Under the pieces are notes generated by a model. That model made no database searches and was not told where the DNA came from. It was given only the letters and a program-made list of their open reading frames with translations. From Urbifossiella limnaea (GTDB lineage Bacteria; Planctomycetota; Planctomycetia; Gemmatales; Gemmataceae), in assembly GCF_007747215.1 (NCBI RefSeq), contig NZ_CP036273.1, forward strand, positions 2,340,322 through 2,404,321: a DNA stretch of 64,000 nucleotides, in the 5' to 3' direction. Positions within the stretch are counted from its first letter, which is position 1; every line of letters begins with the position of its first letter. A program made the position numbers and the translations under genes. Below, piece by piece: positions 33,919 through 43,300 of this stretch.

Positions 33919-35972
33919 GCCTTCCCCTTCGGCAGCCGCCAGGCGTCGATCCAGCCGAGCAACTCCCGCGACAGCTCGGCGAGGTAGTCGCGGAACGCGG
34001 TGTCGGCGGCGGTGTCGGTTTCCTTCGCGCCGGCCACCTCCGCCGACGCGGCCTGTAGCCACGGCGTGAAGGCCATCAGGGCGTGCAGGTGCCGGGGCTC
34101 GTAGGGGACGACGCGCACGTCCCGGCCTTCCTTCTCGGCCTTCTCGTAGGCGTCCTTCGTCGCCTGCCCCTTGAGCGCGGCCTCACCATCCTGCCGCAAC
34201 AGGACAAGCCGGTTGATCGGGCAGGGGTTGAGCTTGAAGTACGTCAGGCGCTGCCGCAAGTCGTAGGGCTGGCCCTTCGCCTGCCCCAGCCATGCGGCGA
34301 TGCCGAGCCCGGGCTTGTTCGGCCCGTCGGTGCGGATGACCGTGAGGTAGCCGTAGGCGCCGAGCTTGGTGTTGGTGACGAGCTCGACCTTCTGCCACGC
34401 CCCCGACCCGGTGAGCCGGTGTTGGTGGAGGCACTGAAGCCAGCCGTCGAGCGCGTTCTGCACCTTCGGGATGAACGGCGTGCCGACCGACTCCTCATTC
34501 TCAATGTCCCGCTCGGCGCGGACGAGCATGTCCTTCCACAGCTCGGCGAGAACTCGTTTGAGGTCGCGGGGCGGCGGCGGTGTCGGCGGCAGCGTCGGGC
34601 CGGGACCGATCGGCGCGGGCTTGTGGACGATGTCGTCGTAGCGCTTGCCCATCGCCCGCAGGCACAACCGGATGCTCGGCTCCGCGGCGAACTTCTTCAC
34701 GTCCTTTGCGTCGAACGGGAACGTGTCGTCGAGGCCGGTCAGGTCGAGGTCCGAGTAGTGGACGCGGAGGCGCTGGCGGATCAACTCGACGACGACCCCT
34801 GGCTCAGCCTTCACCGGCATGTATAGAGCCGACTTTGACGGGCGACCGGGGAGTATGAATGGTTGGGTTAGCCGCTCCCGGACATAGCCTTCTGCGTTGT
34901 TCAGCAAATCCTGCCAGAAACCGAGCTCCGCGAAGATCAGGAGGCAGACGTTTCGCAACTCGTTGATGAACTTGGCGGTGGAGTCGGAAAAGAACGCCTT
35001 GTTCATCCGCTCCTGTTCTTTGTCCGGCGAGTTGACGTAGTCCTCGAGTTGGTCGAACACCACCACCACGGGGATCGACAGGTTGGCCAGCAGTTCGAGC
35101 CACGTCTCCAGCAGCCGCCGGCCGAGATTGCCGGCGTTCTTCACGTTCGCCGGGGCGTCCTCGATGTCGCCCTGGTGGAGGTCTTGGAAGGGTTCGCGGT
35201 CGTCGAGCAACACGACCAGGGCGAGCCGGCCGTAGAGTTCCTTGCGGAGCCAGCCGACCACGTCCTTCGACTCGGTCCGGTCGAGGTGCTGAACGACTAC
35301 CCCGAGCGCCGTCTCAGGTTTAATGCGCGCTTCGTCCACAGCCCCGCGGATCATATCGGGGGTCGGGTGCTTCACGCCGCACGCCTGCACCAGCTTCTCA
35401 ACCGCATCGAGCCGTGCCTGCGTCTGGGCGCCGCCGCCGATCCCAAGTTTCGACCAGAACCCGCCGGCCGGGGTCAACTCGGCCCGCTGGTGGGGGGCCA
35501 GCTGGCGGAGGGCTTCGCCGAGCAGCCTTGCCGTGAGCCGGCCGGCGATGTCACCGAGTAGGCGCCCGCCGTCGCCGCGGTGGGCGAGGAAGTGGTTGAC
35601 GATCTGCCACAGGAGGTAGTCGATCGCGTCCATCCCCGGGGACAGCCGATCGACGACGACGAGCAGCGTCTCGTCGCCCGCCTCCGCGGCCTGCCGTCGG
35701 AGCTCGGCCCGGAGCGTGTGGAACAGGTGCGTCTTCCCGGCGCCGCGGTCGCCGATCACCGGGTACGCCCGGGTGGTGGCGGTGCCGGCCCGGTACTGGC
35801 CGATGACTTCCAACAGCTCGGCGAGCTGGGGCGCGGCGAACGCCGGCACGCCGCTGAGGAGACTTTCCTCCGCGGTGCCGACGGTCGTGACCTGGGACGC
35901 GAACGGGTTCACGCCCTGCCGCAGCCGGTCCAGCGCGGCGGCCGTCGCGGGGTCAGCGGGCGGGCTGGGCAT
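33915..35972 (-). CDS. P-loop ATPase of the three-gene module
   Basis: A 685-residue ATPase of the AAA/ORC or STAND class. The Walker A loop is GDRGAGKT (74-81) after NPFASQVTTVGTAEESLL. The Walker B is IPVVVVFDQLEDY (300-312), with Asp307 and Glu310-Asp311. Residues about 380-460 (LRQRLRVHYSDLDLTGLDD) look like the helical lid. A Pro-rich linker near 470 precedes a C-terminal domain of about 200 residues that has GLGIAAWLGQAKGQ; the Q-A-K is weakly like the QxK of Mrr-type nucleases, which I cannot confirm. It overlaps the upstream winged-helix gene by 20 bp and the membrane gene by 4 bp. Relation to phage-defence ATPases is an inference. Confidence 0.85.
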   Translation of the reverse strand: MPSPPADPATAAALDRLRQGVNPFASQVTTVGTAEESLLSGVPAFAAPQLAELLEVIGQYRAGTATTRAYPVIGDRGAGKTHLFHTLRAELRRQAAEAGDETLLVVVDRLSPGMDAIDYLLWQIVNHFLAHRGDGGRLLGDIAGRLTARLLGEALRQLAPHQRAELTPAGGFWSKLGIGGGAQTQARLDAVEKLVQACGVKHPTPDMIRGAVDEARIKPETALGVVVQHLDRTESKDVVGWLRKELYGRLALVVLLDDREPFQDLHQGDIEDAPANVKNAGNLGRRLLETWLELLANLSIPVVVVFDQLEDYVNSPDKEQERMNKAFFSDSTAKFINELRNVCLLIFAELGFWQDLLNNAEGYVRERLTQPFILPGRPSKSALYMPVKAEPGVVVELIRQRLRVHYSDLDLTGLDDTFPFDAKDVKKFAAEPSIRLCLRAMGKRYDDIVHKPAPIGPGPTLPPTPPPPRDLKRVLAELWKDMLVRAERDIENEESVGTPFIPKVQNALDGWLQCLHQHRLTGSGAWQKVELVTNTKLGAYGYLTVIRTDGPNKPGLGIAAWLGQAKGQPYDLRQRLTYFKLNPCPINRLVLLRQDGEAALKGQATKDAYEKAEKEGRDVRVVPYEPRHLHALMAFTPWLQAASAEVAGAKETDTAADTAFRDYLAELSRELLGWIDAWRLPKGKA

Positions 35973-36891
35973 AGTACATCACCTTGTGCGAGACGAAGAG
36001 GGCCAGTTCCGGCCGGGGCATGTCGTCGAGCATCCGCGACCACCCGCTCAGCCGGATGAGGTTGGCGTCGTCCAGCGCCCGCAGGGTGTCGTGAAACACG
36101 CCGATGGTGAGCGTGGGGTGGCGGCGCTCGAGGGCATCGTACAGCTCGCCGAAGTCGCAGCCGACGGCCCGGTCGCGGTTCGACTGATCGACAAGGCTGA
36201 CGATGTCGTCGCCGATCGCCTTCGCGTCCGTGCCTGCCGGGGCGGGAGCCGGGATGGCGGGCGGCGGACTGGCCGAAGCGCCGGTACTCCGCTCCGCTGC
36301 CAGCGTGGCCTTCTCAATCGCTGTGTGCAGTGTCGCTAGCACCGGCGCCGGGTCGGCTACCGTTGTCGCCGGCGGCGGGAGCGCGGCGACCACCTTCTGA
36401 TGCAGTCCGTCGAGCGGTTCACGGAGGGCTGCAATCAACTTCTGTTGGAGCCCCTCGAACGCTTCGCGGATCGCCGTGACGCACGCCGCGGTGGCGTCGG
36501 CAACGGCAGCCCGGAACGCTTCGGGGTTGGGCGGGGGTGGCGCGGCGCCGAGCTGCTGGACCGCGGGGAGTAGTGCCTCGAGCGCTGCCTTCGGGCTGAT
36601 GGCATCGAGCACGAACTTTTGGCCCGCCGACGTGAGCCGTGCCAGCGTCACCGGCATGATCTTCGTTTTCGACTTGCCGCGGGTCGTGGTCGTGACGGTT
36701 TGAGACTCCGTGAACTCCTCGAGGAGTCCGTGCTCGATCGCTTCCGCGCCCGCTTTCTTCCCGGCGGCGTTACCCGGGAACAGCCCCGGCGAAGGGGTCT
36801 TTACACCCTTCGCCACTAACGGCTGCGGACCGGAGAGGGCGGCGTTGAGCCCGGCCACCAGGACCGGGTCGGGCGAGGAGGCATCGAGCAC
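35953..36891 (-). CDS. Double winged-helix protein of the three-gene module
   Basis: A 312-residue protein with an N-terminal winged-helix region (residues about 20-95, GAEAIEHGLLEEFTESQTV and LARLTSAGQKFVLDAISPK), a long helical and Ala/Pro-rich middle, and a second winged-helix at the C-terminus (GELYDALERRHPTLTIGVF, ALDDANLIRLSGW). It starts at GTG and overlaps the ATPase start by 20 bp, making it the first gene of the module. It may recognise DNA or act as the sensor for the ATPase; this is inference from domain order. Confidence 0.8.
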   Translation of the reverse strand: MLDASSPDPVLVAGLNAALSGPQPLVAKGVKTPSPGLFPGNAAGKKAGAEAIEHGLLEEFTESQTVTTTTRGKSKTKIMPVTLARLTSAGQKFVLDAISPKAALEALLPAVQQLGAAPPPPNPEAFRAAVADATAACVTAIREAFEGLQQKLIAALREPLDGLHQKVVAALPPPATTVADPAPVLATLHTAIEKATLAAERSTGASASPPPAIPAPAPAGTDAKAIGDDIVSLVDQSNRDRAVGCDFGELYDALERRHPTLTIGVFHDTLRALDDANLIRLSGWSRMLDDMPRPELALFVSHKVMYYAQPAR

Positions 36892-37246
36892 GGATCACAC
36901 CCCGTGTGAGGAGCGGGCGGCGGGATGCGTCTGGGTGAGCCGCCGGGCGTTGAGGTGTCGATTGTGCGCAAGAGGCGGCGAGAAGGCAAGAACTTGCCAA
37001 GACGGGCGGACGAGTTGACTGGCGGAAAGCTGTGGCGAAACTTCGACGTGGGACGACCATGTCCTGACGACCTCGGTCGCGGCCGACTTTTTTGGTGTCG
37101 GGTTTTGTCCGGCGGCCAGCCCTGCGGACTTCGCCGCGATCGTTTTCAGGTGTTCGGTTTTGTTCGGCGGCGAGCTTCGCGGGTGCGACCGCGGCACCGC
37201 AGAGCCCGGGCCCGGCGGCGGGTGTCGGACGGTCGCAACCCGCGGG
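36892..37246. other. Gap before the three-gene module
   Basis: 355 bp upstream of the winged-helix gene. On the minus strand a 100-residue frame (36895-37197) ends 3 bp before that gene. It contains KTEHLKTIAAKSAG and PTPKKSAATEV and could be a small gene, but composition gives little support. Two imperfect direct repeats of 34 bp (37094-37127 and 37149-37182, 55 bp apart) lie inside it. The module's promoter is probably here. Confidence 0.4.
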
Positions 37247-38620
37247 TTACACCAGCTCCCGGATGGGGTCGGCGTGGTCGAGCAGGTGCTGCGGGCGGCC
37301 GGTGGGGTCGAGGAGCGTGGTGCGGCCGGCGGGGATGCCGAGGCAGTGGTACAGGGTGGCGAACACCTCCTGGTACGACACCGGCCGGGATGCCACTTTC
37401 CCCCCGAGCCGGTCCGTCTCGCCGACCACGACCCCGCCCCGGATGCCGCCGCCGGCGAGCAGCGCCGGCCCCACCTCGGGCCAGTGGTCCCGGCCGCCGT
37501 CCTTGTTCACCCGCGGGGTCCGGCCGAACTCGCCCCACGCCACCACCGCCACGTCCCCGAGCATCCCCCGGTCGGCCAGGTCTTCGACAAGGGCGGCGAG
37601 GGCGTGATCGACGACCGGGACGAGGTTCCGCATCCGCGGGAAGTTCTTCGAGTGGGTGTCGAAGTCGCTGAACGACACGCTCACGCACCGCACCCCGGCC
37701 TCGACCAGCCGACGGGCGAGCAGCAGCTTTCGCCCGGCCGCCTCGCCCTCGCTCGTGACCGACCGCTCGCCCCCGCCCGGCGGCGGGACGTACCGGGCCT
37801 GCACTCGGGCCGGCTCCTTCCCGAGGTCGAGCGCGGCGGCCAGCCGGCCGGACGTAAGCACCGCCAGCGCCTGCCGGTTGAAGTCGTCCACCGCGGCCAT
37901 CGTGCCGGTCGCGTCGAGGTCGCGGCGGGTATCGTCGATGCCGGCGAGCAGCGCCGCCCGGTCGTCGAGCCGGTCGAGGGTGAGCCCGTCGGCGAGCGTC
38001 AGGCGGACGGCGTGGTGCTCCCCCCGGGCGGCGAGTTCGGCCTTCATCCCGGCTTCGAGCTCCCGCGGGAACAGCGCCGACACGTCCGGCCGGAACGGGG
38101 CGGCGGACGGGCCGAGGAACCCGGGCCGGGCGCTGTTCCGGACGAACGGCCGGCCCTGCATCACGTCGACGAACGCCGGCACCGGGTCGGCCGGCGAGCC
38201 CCGCAGCTTCGCCACCACGCACCCGAGCGCCGGCCGCCCGCCGACGGTCCGCAGGTCGGCCGCCGGGAAACCCGACTGGCACTGGAAGGCGTCGTGCGCC
38301 CCGGCCGACCCAACGAGCGACCGCACGAACGCGAACCGGCCGGCGGCGCGGGCCACGTTCGGCATCAGCTCCGACACCCGGACCCCGGGCAGGGCTGTGG
38401 CGATCGACCTGAACTCGCCGCGGACCTCGGCCGGCGCGTCCGGCTTCGGGTCGATGGTGTCGTGCTGCGGCGGGCCGCCGTCGAGGTGGACGTTGATGAC
38501 GGCCTTCACCGATGTGGACGACCCGAGGGCGGCCTCGGCCCGGAACAGGTCGGCGAGCGACAGGCCGAGGAAACCGGACGCCCCGGCGACGAGCGCTCCG
38601 CGGCGGGTGGGGGTGGGCAT
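37247..38620 (-). CDS. DUF1501 protein (planctomycete, exported)
   Basis: A 457-residue DUF1501 protein, a family of alkaline-phosphatase/sulfatase-like fold expanded in planctomycetes and usually paired with a DUF1549/DUF1553 cytochrome-like protein. The N-terminus MPTPTRRGALVAGASGFLGL looks like a Tat-type signal. HLDGGPPQHDTIDPKPD and the C-terminal VVAWGEFGRTPRVNKDGGRDHW are diagnostic. This copy has no DUF1553 partner nearby and sits among mobile-element cargo, unlike the chromosomal copy at 49934-51307, which has one. The length is full. Function unproven. Confidence 0.93.
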   Translation of the reverse strand: MPTPTRRGALVAGASGFLGLSLADLFRAEAALGSSTSVKAVINVHLDGGPPQHDTIDPKPDAPAEVRGEFRSIATALPGVRVSELMPNVARAAGRFAFVRSLVGSAGAHDAFQCQSGFPAADLRTVGGRPALGCVVAKLRGSPADPVPAFVDVMQGRPFVRNSARPGFLGPSAAPFRPDVSALFPRELEAGMKAELAARGEHHAVRLTLADGLTLDRLDDRAALLAGIDDTRRDLDATGTMAAVDDFNRQALAVLTSGRLAAALDLGKEPARVQARYVPPPGGGERSVTSEGEAAGRKLLLARRLVEAGVRCVSVSFSDFDTHSKNFPRMRNLVPVVDHALAALVEDLADRGMLGDVAVVAWGEFGRTPRVNKDGGRDHWPEVGPALLAGGGIRGGVVVGETDRLGGKVASRPVSYQEVFATLYHCLGIPAGRTTLLDPTGRPQHLLDHADPIRELV

Positions 38621-38735
38621 GGGTGCGGTCCGCGGGTGGGAAACGCAGGCGGGACTTAATTCGACCCGAACCGGAGGCAAAATGCAACATCCCGCCCGAA
38701 CGCCCCGGCGTCGGTGAGTGCCTCTCCCGTCGCCT

Positions 38736-39146
38736 CTACCCGCGGCGACGGCTCCCCACCCCCCGCGGCCGGTACTGCGACCGGTAAACCAGCCGGCAGC
38801 ACCGCCGGCACCCGAGCCGATCCCGGCCCACGATGAGGAACAGCAGCCCGCAGCGGCGGCCGCACCCGGGACACGCCCACCACGTCCGCTCGCCGCCGTG
38901 CGCCGCGGGCGCCTTCACCGTGCAAACGCGATAGCGCTGAGGCTCCGACGGTTGGCCGGCCAGCGCGGCGAGTATCCCGCGGCAACCCGGGTGCCTCACG
39001 GTCACGCTGTCGTCGTCGTTCAGTGCCCACTCGACGACACGGGCGCCGACGCTCAACCTGCCCCAGAACTCGCCTCCCGAGAAGTCCCGGGGGCCGTCAC
39101 GGGAGATGCGCCAGGCGGGGCGGACGTACTCGACGAACAGCGGCAT
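38736..39146 (-). CDS. Zinc-ribbon protein
   Basis: A 136-residue protein. The C-terminal half has TWWACPGCGRRCGLLFLIV followed by LGCRRCCRLVYRSQYR, a Cys-x2-Cys pair on each side of a beta-hairpin, i.e. a zinc ribbon. The N-terminal part carries DFSGGEFWGRLSVGARVVEW, a small strand-rich region. Proteins of this layout, with a YRSQ-type ending, occur as hypothetical genes in planctomycete accessory regions. DNA or RNA binding is likely but unproven. Confidence 0.75.
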   Translation of the reverse strand: MPLFVEYVRPAWRISRDGPRDFSGGEFWGRLSVGARVVEWALNDDDSVTVRHPGCRGILAALAGQPSEPQRYRVCTVKAPAAHGGERTWWACPGCGRRCGLLFLIVGRDRLGCRRCCRLVYRSQYRPRGVGSRRRG

Positions 39147-39649
39147 GGGTGGCCCTCCGATCCACGCTACAGGGTACTCCGATATCGGGTTTTTTCAGGA
39201 CGGCGCGGCCTTACCGCCGCACCTGCGATCGCCGTGGGAATCGAGGCTTTTGTGAGAATTTATGAGCGTTCAGGGCGTCGAAATCAAAAGCCGTTCACTG
39301 CCTTTCGATACCGGCTTGCAACTTCGCCAAACCGGCGCCACGGATAGTCTTTGAAAGGTGCAGCCAGCACGCCGCGACCGCGGTCACGTCGGGGTCGGTG
39401 TCCCCAGTGGTTGTGCAACAGTTCGGTCGTTGCCCCGCTTCGGTCCTGATCCTTATTCGCCCTCTGACGAGCTTCTCACTCGGGGGATTTTGGGGACGGT
39501 TGCGGGGGCGTCAGCCGAAACTCGTCGATGCCTCCCGCGCCGATTCCCCGGCGAGGTTAGTGGGGGGTAATTCGGCCCGGGTGGTGGCATCGACCCGGGC
39601 GAAGTTAGAGTGCCACAAGGGGTACTCGCCGCCGGCGTGGCGGGCGGGG
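39147..39649. other. Gene-poor stretch inside the element
   Basis: 503 bp with no supported gene. The first 200 bp are less GC-rich. The GGGGATTTTGGGGACGGTT motif lies at 39482-39500, followed by ACTCGTCGATGCCTCC. A similar motif-plus-flank occurs at 44071 in the gap between the kinases. On the minus strand the motif would encode ATVPKIPRV, like the ETVPKVPIV of the other copy, so it may be a leftover of the same repeat. Confidence 0.45.
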
Positions 39650-39937
39650 TCAGTTGTCCTTCTCCGTGGATCGTCGGAGTGCCACCCGGAGCCCGCACCC
39701 GGGGCAGCCGACCGACAACCTGCTGTGAGACCAGATCATCCTGGACCGGCACGTCGGGCAGTTCATCCCGGCCGGCGGCCGCCAGCACGCCCACCCGCAT
39801 CCTCCCGCCGTGCAGTACCAGAACCGGGAGTACGCCGCCCCCGTGCGCACCTTCACCGTCCCCAACCGGCACCGGGGGCAGTTCCTCGACCACGCCACCC
39901 GCGGCCGGGACCGGCAGAAGAACGCCACGCTCATGTT
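39650..39937 (-). CDS. Small multi-zinc-ribbon protein
   Basis: A 95-residue protein with four Cys pairs: CPRCRLG, YCTAGGCGWAC, CPTCRS and CPGCGL, making two treble-clef/zinc-ribbon units. The start at 39937 (MSVAFFCRSRPRV) was chosen because the upstream frame is Arg/His-rich and unlike a protein. It follows the same cargo type as the zinc-ribbon gene at 38736. Function unknown. Confidence 0.65.
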   Translation of the reverse strand, partial: NMSVAFFCRSRPRVAWSRNCPRCRLGTVKVRTGAAYSRFWYCTAGGCGWACWRPPAGMNCPTCRSRMIWSHSRLSVGCPGCGLRVALRRSTEKDN

Positions 39938-40322
39938 GCGATACCGGGAGCGACGGCCACGACACGGTCCGTGCTGGCGGGGTTCACATCTGGGATTGTA
40001 ACGTGTCCGCGCCGGGATCAGAATGTGCGTGCGGGTGCGGTGAACGGGGCGGCGCTGATGAGCCGGGGCCTGGGCTCGGAGATGGTGAACGTGTGGCACG
40101 GGCCGAAGGGGTGGGTGCCGGGGCGCTTCTCGTCCCGCGGGTCGGCCGCCGCGGCATCACCGCCCCCGGGCCATGCCCCGCCCCGTCTCCCAGCCCGGGG
40201 GGCAAGCGTGACGCCGATTCGCATGACCGATCGTATAGCCCGGGTCAGAATTAGGCGAAGAATCGGTTGCTAGCCGCTGCGCGGCGGACGGACCAAGAGC
40301 AAGATAGTAAAATACTAAAATA
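39938..40322. other. Gap between zinc-ribbon and kinase genes
   Basis: 385 bp with no supported gene. A minus-strand frame of 68 residues (40018-40224) contains GTHPFGPCHTFTISEPRP but has no other support. An AT-rich run with the direct repeat AAAATACTA twice (about 40311-40326) lies next to the kinase stop codon, possibly a terminator-like end for that gene. Confidence 0.35.
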
Positions 40323-43300
40323 CTAATCAATCAAAGTCCTGAAGAGGCGGAACCCGTTCGTGCTGAGGCCGGTGGTCGGCCGGTAGATGATGCGGTGCGC
40401 ACACCTCAGGCCGGCCGGCGTGAGGTTGAACGAGCCACCCCGGAGAATGCGGTTTGAACGCTCGTTAATCTCAAGATACTGTGCGTTCTCCCGGTCCTCC
40501 AACACCCCCGTCGCGTACCCCAAACCCGGGTCCTCGCACCACTCCAGCGCGTTACCCAGGGCGTCGAACAACCCCAGGTCGTTCGGCTTCAACCGACCCA
40601 CTGGCCACGCCCGCTCGTCCGCGTTCTTGTAACCCCAGCCGTAAAACGCCAGCAACCCGTCCGGCCGCCCGAAGTACCGCGCCGTCCCCGCACCCGCCCG
40701 GCACGCATACTCCCACTCCACCTCCGTCGGCAGACGATACCCCGTCAGACCGAGATGCCCCTTCCGCATCCTCATCCCCTCGTCATACTCCTTCTGCGCG
40801 TTCGGCTCGTAACACCACTGCTCCTCCGGGATTCCCTCCTTCTCACTAAGCCAGTTGCAGTATTCCGCCGCCACATACCACATCACCCCCACCGCCGGCG
40901 AGTCCCGGTCCGGGCTGTACTGCTTCACCCACGAATAACCCGGCCGGAACCGCAGGAACTCCGCCACCGTGACCTCCTTCGTCGCCACTGCGAAGGTGCG
41001 GCCGATCCGCTTCCGGTGCGCCGGTTCACTCACCGCGTTCCGCCCCGGCTCCGACGCCGGCGAACCGAGCGTCAACTCCTTCGGACCCCGTATGACAGAG
41101 AATGTCTGCCCTGCCCCGGTCACGTACCAGTCCTTCGCCGTCTTCCCCGGGTCGCCACCCTTCGCCGCCCCAGCCAGCCCGGCGTCGATCGCCACCAGTT
41201 CCGCCGCCTGCCCCCACCGCTGCCGCAGCAGCCAGTCGATCGACCCGTGCAACCCCGGGTCCGGGTGGTCCTTGTACAGCGCCAGCAACTCCCCCGTCAG
41301 ACCCGCCCGGTCCGCCACCGCCGCCGGCGGGAACTCCCCCAGCGCCAGCAGCAAGGCCCGCTTCGCCGACACGTCTGCCACCGCCCGGAATCGTCCGACC
41401 AGCGCCCCCGCGTCCACCCCCACACCCGCCGCCCGGTGGACCAGCTCGCTCCGCGCCGTCGGGTCGCCGTCCTTCGGGTAACCGAACAACGGCCACACCG
41501 GCTCCGCCTCGCCCACCGCCAGCAGAACCGCCGCCGCGTTCGCCTGCCGACGGGCCTGCGCCACGTGCGCCTCCTCGACCCCGGTCGCCGGCTCCACCAC
41601 CCGCAGCACGAACCCGCCGGTTCCCTTCAAGGAAGAGGCGTACACCGTGTAGGTGTCGTCGCCGGGCGGCGAGTACCGCAGGGACGAGTTCGTACCGCCA
41701 CCCCCGTCGTCGTCCGCGGCCAGTTCTTTCCCCGACTTGTCGCGGACCGCCAGGTACGAATCGAAGTCCGCGCTCTCCAGCCTCAACTGGTAGGTCTTCC
41801 CCCCCGACAGCCGCACCTCGAACTGCTTCGCGGCCAGCATGCCAACCTGCTTGCCAATGACAAACTTCACCCGCGGGTCGGCGGCGGCGATCGCCCCCTT
41901 CTGCTCCATCACCACCCTGTCTTCGGGCACCACCACCCGCCGGCCCAGCTCCGCCGTCAGGAGCGGCACCACCGCCAAACGGTTCCTCGCCACGGCTTCG
42001 GCGAACAGGGCGTGGTGTCGGGCGTCCACCGTCACCGCCAGCTCGGCCAGGTCCGCCGGCCGGTCGGCCGCGTAGCGGGCCAATAGGTTCGCCGTCAGGT
42101 CGAACCCCGACGCCTCGGCCACCAGCTTCGACTCGTCCAACTTCCCGCCCCGGATGAGTTCACGGGACGCGGGGTAACGCTTCACCAGCGCCGGGAGCAG
42201 CGCCCCCCGGACCGGCTCCAGCGCCGCCGACCACGCCACGAACTCGACCGGGTTGGCCTTCACCGACGCCTCCGCTACCCCCGGGGCGAGCCCGCCCCAC
42301 CGCGGGTCGGTGGGAGCGAGCCCGGCGAGTGCGGACGCCGCTCGCACCCGCTTCCCCGACTCCGCCGCCTCGTCCGCCAGCACCGCCCAGAGCGGCGGGG
42401 CGACGGCCGCGGCGTGCGACTTCAGGGCGTCACGGATCGTGAGCAGTTCCGCCGGCTGGCACGCCGGCAGGTATGCGGCCAGTTCCGCCGCCCGCTGCGG
42501 CTCGTCGGGGAGGAGCGCCAGCCGGGCGTGGAGCCCTGCCTTCGTGGTCACCGGCTGAGCGGCCAGCTCGACCAGGTTCGGCCGGGCCAGGTCGCGCAGG
42601 TCGGCCAGGTCGCCCACGATCCGCGGCAGCACCCCCGTGTCGGCCCCAGCGAGTGAATCGACGAGCGCCGCCGCCCGGGTTTCCCGTTCGGTGGCGATGC
42701 GGTCCTGCTCCCGCTGTCGCTGCACCTGCACCGCCGCAATCCCGCCGCCGACCGCCACCAGCACCACGACGCCGGCCAGCGCCAGCTGCACCCGCCGCCG
42801 CTTCCGCTGCTCCTCGGCCTTCGCCTCGGCCGCCGCCCGGTCGCGCTCGGCCTGCCGCAGCCTCGCATCCACCCCCTCCCGGTACGCCGCCAGCTCCGCC
42901 GCCACCGCCGTCCCGTCGGCCGGCCGCCCCTCCGGCCGCGGGCTCAGGCACCACTTCGCCAGCGACACCAGCTCGTCGTCGGCCCCGCAGGAGTCGAGCC
43001 GGGCGTACGCCCCGGACAGGTCGCCGGCCCGGGCCTTCGCCATCACCTCGGCCACCCCCGACCCGGTGAAGGTCCGCGACCCGGTGAGCACCTCGCACAG
43101 GACGCCGCCGAGGGCGAACACGTCGGCCCGGGCGTCCACGTCCTCGCCGCGGGCCTGCTCAGGGGCCATGTACGCCGGCGTGCCCATCACCGCCCCGGCC
43201 ACCGTCAGCGCCGCCGCCCGGACCTCCAGCGCCGTCTCCCGCACCCCCGCGGCGTCGGCCGGCCGCTCCTCCTCCCGCTCCCGGGCCAGCCCCCAGTCCA

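Noticed and set aside
36895-37197. A 100-residue minus-strand frame as a first gene of the ATPase module
   Set aside because: Composition is weak and direct repeats lie inside it; kept only as part of the gap description.
40018-40224. A 68-residue minus-strand frame between the zinc-ribbon and kinase genes
   Set aside because: No start signal, low complexity, no recognisable domain.
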